From contig CAVZII010000005.1 in the NCBI GenBank assembly GCA_963775275.1, positions 930,001-994,000 on the forward strand: DNA of 64,000 nt, in the 5' to 3' direction. The DNA comes from JANWHQ01 sp963775275. GTDB lineage: Bacteria; Pseudomonadota; Alphaproteobacteria; Caulobacterales; Caulobacteraceae. Both the position numbers and the translations under genes were made by a program. Below, in pieces: positions 17,665 through 25,526 of the stretch; the first letter of the stretch is position 1; each line of letters starts with the position of its first letter. The notes under the pieces are model-generated. The model saw only the letters and a list, made by a program, of their open reading frames with translations, made no database searches and was not told where the DNA came from.

Positions 17665-18939
17665 ATGGCCGACATCCTGACCCCGACGCTCGGCGAGTCC
17701 GTCACCGAGGCCACCGTGGCGCGCTGGGCCAAGAAGCCGGGCGAAGCGGTCAAGAAGGACGAGGTGCTGGTCGAGCTCGAGACCGACAAGGTGTCGCTGG
17801 AGGTCTCCGCCCCCGCCGACGGCGTGCTGCAGGACGTCACCGCCGACGAAGGCGCCACGGTCGCTCCGGGCCAGGTGCTGGGCCATGTGAGCGAAGCCGG
17901 CGCGCCCGCCAAGGCGGCGCCGGCCTCAGAGGCCGCGGCTCCCGCGCCGCCCAGGGCCGCGAAGCCTGCGCCGGAGCCCGAACCCGCGCCCGCCGCCAAG
18001 CCCGTCGGCAACGGCGGCGCCGCCTCGGCCATGCCCCTGGCCCCCTCGGTCCAGCGGATCGTCACCGAGACCGGCCTGAACCCCGCCGAGATCCCGGGCT
18101 CGGGCCGCGACGGACGGATCACCAAGGGTGACGCCCTGGCGGCCCTCGAGGCCCGCGCCGCTCCGCCCGAGGCTCCTGCTCCCGCTCCGGCCCTGCCCGA
18201 GGTCCAGGCCCTGCCCGAAGTTCAGGCCCGCGCCCCGGACCCGCGCGAGGAGCGCGTGCGGATGACGCGGCTGCGCCAGACCATCGCGCGCCGGCTCAAG
18301 GAGGCCCAGAACACCGCCGCCATGCTGACCACCTTCAACGAGGTGGACATGACCGCGGTGATGGCGCTGCGCAGCCGCTACAAGGACGCCTTCGAGAAGC
18401 GGCACGGCGTGAAGCTGGGCTTCATGGGCTTCTTCGTGAAGGCCTGCATCGCGGCCCTGAAGGAGATCCCCGCCGTCAACGCCGAAATCGACGGAACCGA
18501 CCTCGTCTACAAGAACCACTATGACATCGGCGTGGCGGTGGGCACCGACAAGGGCCTGGTCGTGCCGGTGGTGCGCGATGCGGACAGGCTGAGCCTAGCC
18601 GGGACCGAGAAGGCCATCGGCGAGCTTGGCCTCAAGGCGCGGGACGGGTCCCTGTCGCTCTACGACCTGCAGGGCGGGACCTTCACCATCTCCAACGGCG
18701 GGGTCTATGGCTCCTTGATGTCGACCCCGATCCTGAACGCGCCGCAGTCGGGGATCCTGGGCATGCACAAGATCCAGGAGCGTCCCGTGGCCCTGAACGG
18801 CCAGATGGTCATCCGGCCGATGATGTACCTCGCCCTGAGCTACGACCACCGCATCGTCGACGGCAAGGAGGCGGTGACCTTCCTGGTGCGGGTCAAGGAG
18901 AACATCGAGGATCCCGAGCGCTTGCTCCTGGAGGTGTGA
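17665..18939 (+). CDS. sucB: 2-oxoglutarate dehydrogenase E2 (dihydrolipoyl succinyltransferase)
   Basis: Core acyltransferase of the 2-oxoglutarate dehydrogenase complex, 424 aa. One lipoyl domain at the N-terminus carries Lys42 in ETDKVSLEV. After an Ala/Pro/Glu linker (about 80-115) comes the E3-binding domain (about 118-155), a second Ala/Pro linker and the catalytic domain, with His395 and Asp399 in DHRIVDG. Relatives usually have lpd (E3) next; here a vapBC pair follows. Confidence 0.97.
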   Translation: MADILTPTLGESVTEATVARWAKKPGEAVKKDEVLVELETDKVSLEVSAPADGVLQDVTADEGATVAPGQVLGHVSEAGAPAKAAPASEAAAPAPPRAAKPAPEPEPAPAAKPVGNGGAASAMPLAPSVQRIVTETGLNPAEIPGSGRDGRITKGDALAALEARAAPPEAPAPAPALPEVQALPEVQARAPDPREERVRMTRLRQTIARRLKEAQNTAAMLTTFNEVDMTAVMALRSRYKDAFEKRHGVKLGFMGFFVKACIAALKEIPAVNAEIDGTDLVYKNHYDIGVAVGTDKGLVVPVVRDADRLSLAGTEKAIGELGLKARDGSLSLYDLQGGTFTISNGGVYGSLMSTPILNAPQSGILGMHKIQERPVALNGQMVIRPMMYLALSYDHRIVDGKEAVTFLVRVKENIEDPERLLLEV

Positions 18940-18943
18940 GACC

Positions 18944-18986
18944 TTGATCGGCGTCTGGCGACGACGTATCTACAGACCGTAGATAC
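18944..18986 (+). promoter_or_regulatory. vapBC promoter with overlapping palindromic operator
   Basis: A perfect inverted repeat, GTATCTAC-agacc-GTAGATAC (18966-18986), lies 11 bases before the vapB ATG. A sigma-70-like promoter fits over it: TTGATC at 18944-18949, a 17-base spacer, and TATCTA at 18967-18972 inside the left arm. VapB antitoxins of the AbrB/MazE fold usually repress their own operon through such palindromes, so this is the likely autoregulatory site. Confidence 0.7.
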
Positions 18987-18997
18987 GGAACGACGTC

Positions 18998-19243
18998 ATG
19001 GCTCGCGCCAAGGTCTTCAAGCACGGCGGCAGCCAAGCCGTGCGCCTGCCCAAGGAATTCCGATTCGAGGTTTCGGAGGTCGATGTCCGCAAGGAGGGCG
19101 ACCGGCTGATCCTGGAGCCGGTGAAGGCTGCGCCCAGGTCACCTGAGGACTGGGAGGCCTTCTGGGCGAAGATCGACGCCTTGCGAGGCGATGAAGCGCT
19201 CGTCCGGCCGCCGCAGCCGCAGCTTCGGGATTTCGACTGGTGA
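18998..19243 (+). CDS. vapB: VapB-type antitoxin (AbrB/SpoVT fold)
   Basis: 81-aa antitoxin. The N-terminal swapped-hairpin domain (FKHGGSQAVRLPKEFRF) binds DNA. The acidic and aromatic C-terminus (PEDWEAFWAKIDALRG and the closing DFDW) would wrap the toxin. Its stop overlaps the GTG of vapC by 4 bases. The pair sits directly after sucB, where lpd might be expected. It is short, self-contained and probably acquired. Confidence 0.9.
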   Translation: MARAKVFKHGGSQAVRLPKEFRFEVSEVDVRKEGDRLILEPVKAAPRSPEDWEAFWAKIDALRGDEALVRPPQPQLRDFDW

Positions 19244-19653
19244 CCGCCTGCCTGGACACCAACGTCCTGGTGGACATCCTCAACGGCAGGCACAGAACAG
19301 TCCGGAAAAGATACGAAGCCGAGTTCGGGTCGTCCCGGCCGATCGTGATCCCGAGCCTTGCGGCCCATGAGCTCTTCTTCGGCGCCCTGATCAGCCGAAG
19401 GCCGCAGCACCACGCCGATCAGGCGCGCCTCATCCTGAGCGACCATGAGATTGTCGAGCTGTCCGGTGACGACGCCCTGGCCGCGGCGCGTCTGCGAGCC
19501 GACCTTCGCGGCCGGGGCCTGGCCATCGGCTCGTTCGACACCCTGATCGCCGGACAGGCGCTGAACCGAGGCTGGACCCTGGTCACCGCCAACATCGGCG
19601 AGTTCGCACGCATCGACGGCCTCGCTGTCGAGGATTGGACCGCGCCCGGCTGA
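19240..19653 (+). CDS. vapC: VapC-type PIN domain ribonuclease toxin
   Basis: 137-aa PIN-domain endoribonuclease. The acidic active-site residues are visible: Asp6 in CLDTNVLVD, Glu44 in AAHELFFG, Asp100 in GSFDTLIAGQA, and Asn118 in the TAN position of motif 4. VapC toxins cut initiator tRNA or rRNA when the antitoxin is lost. GTG 19240 is the start, coupled to vapB. A double-hairpin repeat begins 12 bases after the stop. Confidence 0.92.
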   Translation: MTACLDTNVLVDILNGRHRTVRKRYEAEFGSSRPIVIPSLAAHELFFGALISRRPQHHADQARLILSDHEIVELSGDDALAAARLRADLRGRGLAIGSFDTLIAGQALNRGWTLVTANIGEFARIDGLAVEDWTAPG

Positions 19654-19665
19654 TCGGCGCACGTG

Positions 19666-19831
19666 CTAGTGTCCCGATTCCGAAGTTCGCCAGCGCATTT
19701 GCAAGGCGGATGCGAACTTCGGAATCGATAAGGACACTAGCAAATGTATGATTCTAGTGTGGTTTACGGATCAGAAGTTCGCAGCCGAGGGCGCCGCCAT
19801 CATCATGCGAACTTCTGATCCACCACACTAG
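19666..19831. repeat. Composite double-hairpin element, copy 1
   Basis: Non-coding 166-bp element identical, as reverse complement, to copy 2 at 35518-35683. It contains two large imperfect hairpins, each bounded by CTAG. Hairpin A (19666-19740) has arms CTAGTGTCC + CGATTCCGAAGTTCGC, a 21-base loop and a 4-base bulge (ATAA). Hairpin B (19754-19831) has arms CTAGTGTGGT + GGATCAGAAGTTCGCA, a 22-base loop and a 4-base bulge on the other side (TTAC). A 13-base A/T-rich spacer separates them. The two hairpins look like diverged copies of one unit in opposite orientation, as in BIMEs. The TA-containing CTAG ends also recall IS630-type MITEs. Confidence 0.9.
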
Positions 19832-19840
19832 TGTCGCATC

Positions 19841-20056
19841 ATGAGCCCAGTCGTCGTCGCCGATTTCACCAGCCTGACCGAAGCCCAGATCGCCTGCGGG
19901 GCGCTCAGGGCGGAGGGCCTCGACGCCGAGGTGCTGGACCAGAACTTCGGCAGCGTCATGCCGACGGGCCTGGTGGGGCGGTTCCGTCTCGTCGTGCCGG
20001 ACGATGAGGCCGCGGGGGCGAAGCGCCTGCTCGCCGAGATCGCCGCGGGGCGTTAG
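19841..20056 (+). CDS. DUF2007 family small protein
   Basis: 71-aa protein with the DUF2007 (putative signal-transducing) pattern: a beta-alpha-beta start VVVADFTSLTEAQIACGALRAEG, then RFRLVVPDDEAAGAKRLL. Biochemical role is unknown. The ATG is only 9 bases after the end of the double-hairpin element and no Shine-Dalgarno sequence is visible, so its native leader was probably replaced by the element. The 3' end overlaps the convergent methyltransferase gene by 4 bases. Confidence 0.82.
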   Translation: MSPVVVADFTSLTEAQIACGALRAEGLDAEVLDQNFGSVMPTGLVGRFRLVVPDDEAAGAKRLLAEIAAGR

Positions 20057-20766
20057 GCCGCCTTCACCCGCTCCGCCGCAGCCGGGCCTCGGGGCTTCAT
20101 CGCCACCAGCAGGAGATTGGTCGGCAGGCCGCAGAGCGACACATGGTCGATGCGGAACCGCTCGATCCCCGCCGCGCGGGCGGCCCTCGCCAGAGATGCG
20201 CGCGACAACAGGTTCAGGTTCTCCTCGTCGGCGAAGAACCTGCGGCCCAAGAGGGTCAGAAGCCGGCGGTGCAGCTTCACCGGCAGCCAGTGGATCAGCG
20301 GCAGGACGGTGTGGAACTCGATCGGGAAGCCCCGGTCCGGCGTGGTGACGAAGATCCCCTTGCGCGCCACACGCCACAGCTCGCGAAGGAACCTGGCCTG
20401 CCTTTCCGCGGATCCCACATGCTCGAGCACGGCGCTGGAATGGGCGAAGTCGAAGGCGCCGTCCTCGAAGGGCAGGTCGCGCCCGTCGGCCTGGACGAAC
20501 CGCATGCCCGGATAGAGGACCTCCAGGAAGCCGGCGTCGTCCACGCCCACCGCGGTGACCTTGTCCTTATGAGGGTGCCAGGCCTCCAGGTAGTTGGAAT
20601 GGTCGTAGCTGCGGTCGCTGGTCGCGCCGACGTCGACGATGGCGTCGTCGGCCGAGACGTGGGTCGCCTCGACAAACTTCGCGAACATCTTGCGCCGCTG
20701 ATGGCCGGCGATCCTGACCGGCAGGGAATCGGGCCGGGCGACGTTGTATTGGGCGTTGACCGTCAC
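20053..20766 (-). CDS. Class I SAM-dependent methyltransferase
   Basis: 237-aa methyltransferase (Methyltransf_11 type). Motif I is AIVDVGATSDRS, an unusual version without the full GxGxG. It is followed by the acidic strand end VGVDDAGFLEV, the post-motif QADGRDLPFEDGAFDFAHSS and VLEHV. The substrate is unknown. It lies 96 bases downstream of tacA on the same strand and could be read from it. Confidence 0.85.
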   Translation of the reverse strand: MTVNAQYNVARPDSLPVRIAGHQRRKMFAKFVEATHVSADDAIVDVGATSDRSYDHSNYLEAWHPHKDKVTAVGVDDAGFLEVLYPGMRFVQADGRDLPFEDGAFDFAHSSAVLEHVGSAERQARFLRELWRVARKGIFVTTPDRGFPIEFHTVLPLIHWLPVKLHRRLLTLLGRRFFADEENLNLLSRASLARAARAAGIERFRIDHVSLCGLPTNLLLVAMKPRGPAAAERVKAA

Positions 20767-20862
20767 GGCAGGGATGGCGCCTCGAGGAGTCCAAGCCGAC
20801 TCCTCTAGCCGCGAACCAAGGTTTCGCGAAGGACCAAGACGCCGCGCGGCGACCAGGCAGGA

Positions 20863-22387
20863 TCAGGCGGCCTGGGCCTCTCCGCCCCCGCCCCCGGCCT
20901 CTCCTTCGCCGTCGCCGTCGCCGTCGCCGTCCTCTGCACCCATGCCCTCGATGCCCTGTTCGCGCACCTTGCGATAGAGCGTCGAGCGGCCGATCCCGAG
21001 GCGGCGGGCGACCTCGCTCATGTGGCCGGAATAGATGCCGATGGCGAGCTGGATCAGGTCGCTTCTCGATCTCCTCGAGCGTGCGCAGGTGGCCGCGGTC
21101 GTCGAGGATGCGCACCGGCGCTTCCTTGGGCATGTCGGCGATGTAGGTCTCGGTCGCCGGCGCGAAGTCCGCCGCGGCGGGCGCTTCGGACGGTGCCCCC
21201 GATCGGTGGGCTTCAGGCCGGAGATGGCCGGGAAGTCGTGGGGCTGGAGATAGGGCCCGTCGGCGAGCACGATGGCGCGGTAGACCGCGTTCTCGAGCTG
21301 GCGGACGTTGCCGGGCCAGTCGTGGGCCATGAGCAGCGCCAGGGTCTCGGCCGTGGCGCCCACGACCCCCTTGCCTTCCTCGACGTTGAAGCGGCGCACG
21401 AAGTGCTCGACCAGCGCCGGGATGTCCTCGCGGCGGTCGCGCAGCGACGGCGCCTCGATGGGGAAAACGTTGAGGCGGTAGAAGAGGTCCTCGCGGAAGC
21501 GGCCGTCGGCCACCGCCTGGCCGAGATCGCGGTTGGTGGCCGAGATGATGCGCACGTCGACCTTCATCGACCGCTTGGCGCCGACCGCGTCGACCTCGCC
21601 TTCCTGCAGGACGCGCAGCAGCTTGACCTGCATGTCGAGCGGCAGCTCGCCGATCTCGTCCAGGAACAGGGTGCCGCCGTTGGCTTCCTGGAACTTGCCG
21701 AGGTGCCTGTCCACGGCGCCGGTGAACGAGCCCTTCTCGTGGCCGAACAGGATCGATTCGACCAGGTTCTCGGGCAGGGCGCCGCAGTTCACGGCGACGA
21801 AGGGCTTGCCGGCGCGATCCGAGCAGCCGTGGATGGCGCGCGCGATCAGCTCCTTGCCGACCCCGCTCTCGCCGGTGATCAGGATGGGAATGACCGAGCT
21901 GGGCCGCCCGCTCGCCCAGGCGCTTGACCTGCGTCATCGCCGACGAAGCGCCGATCAGGTCGGCGAAGGTGGTCTGGCCCGAGGCCCGCTTCTTCAGGCG
22001 GTCGACCTCGGCCGTGAGCTCACCGAGCTTGAGCGCGTTGCGGATGGAGACGGCGATCCGCTCGGGCGCGGCGGGCTTGACGAGGAAGTCCTGGGCGCCG
22101 GCCTGCATGGCCTGGACGACGGTGTCGATCCCGCCAGAGGCGGTCAGCACGATGACCGGCTGAACGAAGCCCCGTGCGCGCATCTCCTTGAGCGCGGCGA
22201 CGCCGCTCGTCCCCGGCATGACCAGGTCCAGGAGGATCACGTCCGCCGCCCCGCCGGCGTTCAGGCGATCGAGCGCCGCATCGCCGCTGTCGGCCGTCAC
22301 GCTGAGGAAGCCCTCGCGCTCGACCACCCCCTGGATCAGCCGACGTTGCGTCGGATCGTCGTCAACGACGAGGACCGTCTTGGTCAT
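20863..22387 (-). pseudogene. tacA: TacA-like sigma-54-dependent response regulator, three frameshifts
   Basis: NtrC-type activator with a receiver domain (VVDDDPTQRR; phospho-acceptor Asp in ILLDLVMPG), a central AAA+ domain (GESGVGKEL Walker A, the sigma-54 loop GSFTGA, FLDEIGELPL) and a Fis-type HTH (VARRLGIGRSTLYRKV). The receiver and linker match Caulobacter TacA, which drives stalk and flagellar-pole genes. The reading frame changes at about 21901-21910 (GGG run), 21196-21200 (CCCCC run) and about 21060, and is intact between these points. Homopolymer positions suggest sequencing error rather than decay. The C-terminus ends in an Asp-Gly/Glu-Gly run encoded by a hexanucleotide repeat. 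Confidence 0.75.
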
Positions 22388-22513
22388 AGTAATGTCCCAC
22401 CACCATGCCCGACCGTTTCGGTTCAGGCTCTCATTTTGGGACGGTTATGCAGGTCGCGGGTAAAGGCGGGGTTACGGCGCGCGCGATCCGGTTTTGATGC
22501 TACAGACGCGCCC

Positions 22514-24169
22514 ATGACAACTGTCGCCGAGAGCATCGTGCAGGCCCTGATCGCGGGCGGCATCGACCATGTCTTCTGCGTTCCGGGCGAGAGCTATCTG
22601 GCGCTGCTGGACGCGCTGGCCGACGCGAAGGACCGGATCCGGGTCGTCACCTGCCGCCACGAGGCCGGCGCGGCCAACATGGCCGAGGCCTACGGCAAGC
22701 TGACCGGCAAGCCGGGGGTGTGCATGGTCACCCGTGGGCCGGGCGCGACGCATGCGGCCGTGGGCGTGCACACGGCGGAGCAGGACTCCACGCCCATGCT
22801 CCTGATGATCGGCCAGGTCGCCCGGGAGGACCGCGGCCGGGGCGCGTTCCAGGAGATGGACTATGCCGCGGTCTTCGGCTCGTTCTCCAAGTGGGCCGCA
22901 GAGATCGACGACGCCTCGCGGATCGACGAGCTGATGCGCCGGGCCTTCACCACGGCGCTGCATGGCCGGCAGGGACCGGTGGTGCTGGCCATGCCGGAGG
23001 ACGTGCTGTCCGCGCCGGCGACGGGTCCCGAGCCGCGGCCGGTCGCGCCGGCGCCGGCGGGGCTCGCGCCCGATGTCCTCGCCGAGATCGCCCGGCGGCT
23101 GAAGGCGGCCGATCGGCCCATCATGCTCCTCGGCGGCTCGGGATGGCGCGAGGGGCCGCGCGCGGCGATCCAGGCCTGGCTCGAGCGCGAGGGGTTGCCC
23201 ACCGTCCTGTCGTTCCGGCGCAAGGACCTGATCGACAACGACAGCCCGATCTGCATCGGCGAGATCGGCCTTGGGCCCAGCCCGAAGCTGGTGGAGCGGA
23301 TCAAGGCCGCGGACCTCGTGCTGGCGCTGGGCGCCCGGCTCGCCGACAACCCGACCCAGGCCTACACCCTGTTCACCCGTGACGAGGCGGCCGAGCGCCT
23401 GATCCACGTCCATCCGGGGCCGGAGGAGCTGGGGCGGGTGTGGCCGGCGTCGGCCTACGCCACCGCGGACACGTGCTGCGCCGCCGAGGCCCTGGCCAGC
23501 CTGGAGCTCGGCCGCGCCGCGGCCTGGCAGGCTTGGCGAAAGGCCGCGCGCGCCGACTACGAGGCCTTCCTGGAGCCGGTCTCGACGGTGGGTCCGGTGA
23601 ACCTGTCGCAGATCGTCGCACACATGGCCGAGACGCTGCCGAACGACGCCATCGTCTGCAACGGCGCGGGCAACTTCGCCTCCTGGCTGCACCGGTTCTA
23701 CCGCCACCGCGCGTTCAAGACCCAGCTGGCGGCGACCTCGGGCGCCATGGGCTACGGCTTTCCCGCCGCCATCGCCGCCAAGCTGCTGCACCCGGACCGG
23801 GACGTGGTCTGCTTCGCCGGCGACGGCGACTTCCTGATGACCGGCCAGGAGCTGGCCACGGCCGCGCAGTTCGGCGCGAACGTGGTGGTCGTGGTGGTCG
23901 ACAACGGCTCCTACGGGACGATCCGCGCGCACCAGGAGCGCCGCTATCCCGGCCGGGTCATGGCCACGGACCTGGTCAACCCCGACTTCGCCGCCTACGC
24001 CCGCGCATTCGGCGCCTGGGCTGAACGGGTCGAGACGACCGACGCCTTCCCCGACGCCTTCGCCGCCGCCCGCGCGGCCGGCAGGCCCGCCCTGATCCAT
24101 CTGGTCACGGAGGTGGAAGACATCGCCCCGGGGCGGACCCTTTCGGCGATCAGGGCCGGCCGGGGCTGA
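22514..24169 (+). CDS. ThDP-dependent acetolactate-synthase-like enzyme
   Basis: 551-aa member of the acetolactate synthase/benzoylformate decarboxylase superfamily. The ThDP-activating Glu is Glu50 in CRHEAGAANMAEAYG. The FAD/regulatory middle domain and the ThDP-Mg motif GDGDF (436-440) ending in VVVVDN are present. There is no adjacent regulatory subunit gene (ilvH), so it is unlikely to be the biosynthetic ilvB. A catabolic or specialised carboligase/decarboxylase role is more likely. It is divergent from tacA. Confidence 0.85.
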   Translation: MTTVAESIVQALIAGGIDHVFCVPGESYLALLDALADAKDRIRVVTCRHEAGAANMAEAYGKLTGKPGVCMVTRGPGATHAAVGVHTAEQDSTPMLLMIGQVAREDRGRGAFQEMDYAAVFGSFSKWAAEIDDASRIDELMRRAFTTALHGRQGPVVLAMPEDVLSAPATGPEPRPVAPAPAGLAPDVLAEIARRLKAADRPIMLLGGSGWREGPRAAIQAWLEREGLPTVLSFRRKDLIDNDSPICIGEIGLGPSPKLVERIKAADLVLALGARLADNPTQAYTLFTRDEAAERLIHVHPGPEELGRVWPASAYATADTCCAAEALASLELGRAAAWQAWRKAARADYEAFLEPVSTVGPVNLSQIVAHMAETLPNDAIVCNGAGNFASWLHRFYRHRAFKTQLAATSGAMGYGFPAAIAAKLLHPDRDVVCFAGDGDFLMTGQELATAAQFGANVVVVVVDNGSYGTIRAHQERRYPGRVMATDLVNPDFAAYARAFGAWAERVETTDAFPDAFAAARAAGRPALIHLVTEVEDIAPGRTLSAIRAGRG

Positions 24170-24307
24170 GCCGGCGCCCAGGTTCGCGGCGGGGAGCCGC
24201 AGACGACGAAAATCTTCTTCGCGCCTCTTGCGCGAGGGAACGGAAGGTCGCAATTCCGCCTTCAGAATCGATCACGGATGTTTGATCGCTTCGTTATCGG
24301 GCGCGCC

Positions 24308-25510
24308 ATGACCACCTCCCTCCGCGCAGAGCACAGGCCGTCGGTCGGCGTCCCCCGCGCGAGCGAGCTCGAGCTCACCATCCTGATGCCCTGCCTGAAC
24401 GAGGCGGCGACGGTGCAGACCTGTGTGGCCAAGGCCATCGGCTTCCTCCGCCGCGCCGGCGTCGAGGGCGAGGTGGTCGTGGCCGACAACGGATCGACCG
24501 ACGGCTCCCAGGCGCTGGCGGAAGCGGCGGGCGCGCGGGTGGTGGGCGTGCTCGACCGCGGCTATGGCGCCGCCCTCAGGGGCGGCATCGAGGCCGCCCG
24601 CGGGCGCTTCGTCATCATGGGCGACGCCGACGATTCCTACGACTTCGAGCGCCTGGACCAGATGCTGGCGCATCTGAAGGCCGGGTCGGCGCTGGTCATG
24701 GGCAACCGGTTCAAGGGCGGCATCGCGCCCGGCGCCATGCCCTTGCTGCACCGCTATCTCGGCAATCCGGTGCTGTCGTTCCTGGGGCGGCTGTTCTTCA
24801 AGGCCCCGGTCGGCGACTTCCACTGCGGGCTTCGCGGCTTCTCGCGCGAAGCGATCCTGGCGCTGGGCCTGAAGAGCCCGGGCATGGAGTTCGCCAGCGA
24901 GATGGTGGTCAAGGCGGCCGTGTCGGGCCTGGTTATCACCGAGACCCCGACCACGCTCAAGCCGGACGGACGGGGCCGCCCGCCACATCTGAACACCTGG
25001 CGCGACGGCTGGCGGCACCTGCGCTTCCTGCTGCTGCACAGCCCGAAGTTCCTGTTCATCTATCCCGGCGCGGCCCTGAGCCTCCTGGGGCTCGTCGGCG
25101 TGGCCGTGCTGTCGCAAGGCGCCGTGCGGCTGACCTCGGCGCTGGAGCTCGACATCCACACCCTGGTCGCCTCGTGCTTCGCCATCCTGATCGGCGTGCA
25201 GCTGGTCATGTTCGGGGCGCTGGCCCGGCGCTACGCCATGGTCGAAGGCTTCCTGCCGCCGCCCAAGACCTTCCGGCCGTTCCTGCTCGGGATGACGCTG
25301 GAGAGCGTCCTGCTGGCGGCGCTGGCGGTGTTCGTGGCGGGGATGGCGGGCGCCGCCTGGGCCGTCGAGCGCTGGGCCGCGCTGGGCTTCGGCCCGATCC
25401 AGCTCTATGGCGTGCTTCGCCTCCTGGCGATCTCGCTGACGGCGGTGGCCGTCGCGGTGCAGCTGGCCGCGTCCGGCTTCCTCGCATCGGTCTTCACCAT
25501 CAGGCGGTGA
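24308..25510 (+). CDS. Family 2 glycosyltransferase with C-terminal membrane helices
   Basis: 400-aa membrane glycosyltransferase of the dolichyl/polyprenyl-phosphate sugar synthase type. The GT2 domain shows LTILMPCLNEAATV, VADNGSTDGS, the acidic GDADDSYDF (about 104-112) and GNRFKGG. Four or so helices follow from about residue 240. Such enzymes load a sugar onto a lipid carrier for flipping. An in-frame ATG at 24278 is possible; 24308 better fits the family N-terminus. It is followed 16 bases later by a GtrA-domain protein, a typical partner. Confidence 0.88.
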   Translation: MTTSLRAEHRPSVGVPRASELELTILMPCLNEAATVQTCVAKAIGFLRRAGVEGEVVVADNGSTDGSQALAEAAGARVVGVLDRGYGAALRGGIEAARGRFVIMGDADDSYDFERLDQMLAHLKAGSALVMGNRFKGGIAPGAMPLLHRYLGNPVLSFLGRLFFKAPVGDFHCGLRGFSREAILALGLKSPGMEFASEMVVKAAVSGLVITETPTTLKPDGRGRPPHLNTWRDGWRHLRFLLLHSPKFLFIYPGAALSLLGLVGVAVLSQGAVRLTSALELDIHTLVASCFAILIGVQLVMFGALARRYAMVEGFLPPPKTFRPFLLGMTLESVLLAALAVFVAGMAGAAWAVERWAALGFGPIQLYGVLRLLAISLTAVAVAVQLAASGFLASVFTIRR

Positions 25511-25526
25511 ACGGGTTCCGGCCAGG

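Noticed and set aside
14658..18125. 1155-codon open frame opposite sucA/sucB
   Set aside because: Typical antisense artefact in high-G+C DNA. The coding strand carries full-length sucA and the 5' part of sucB.
20907..20931. Tandem GCCGTC hexanucleotide repeat
   Set aside because: It encodes the Asp-Gly/Glu-Gly tail of the TacA-like protein and is simple-sequence variation rather than a regulatory array.
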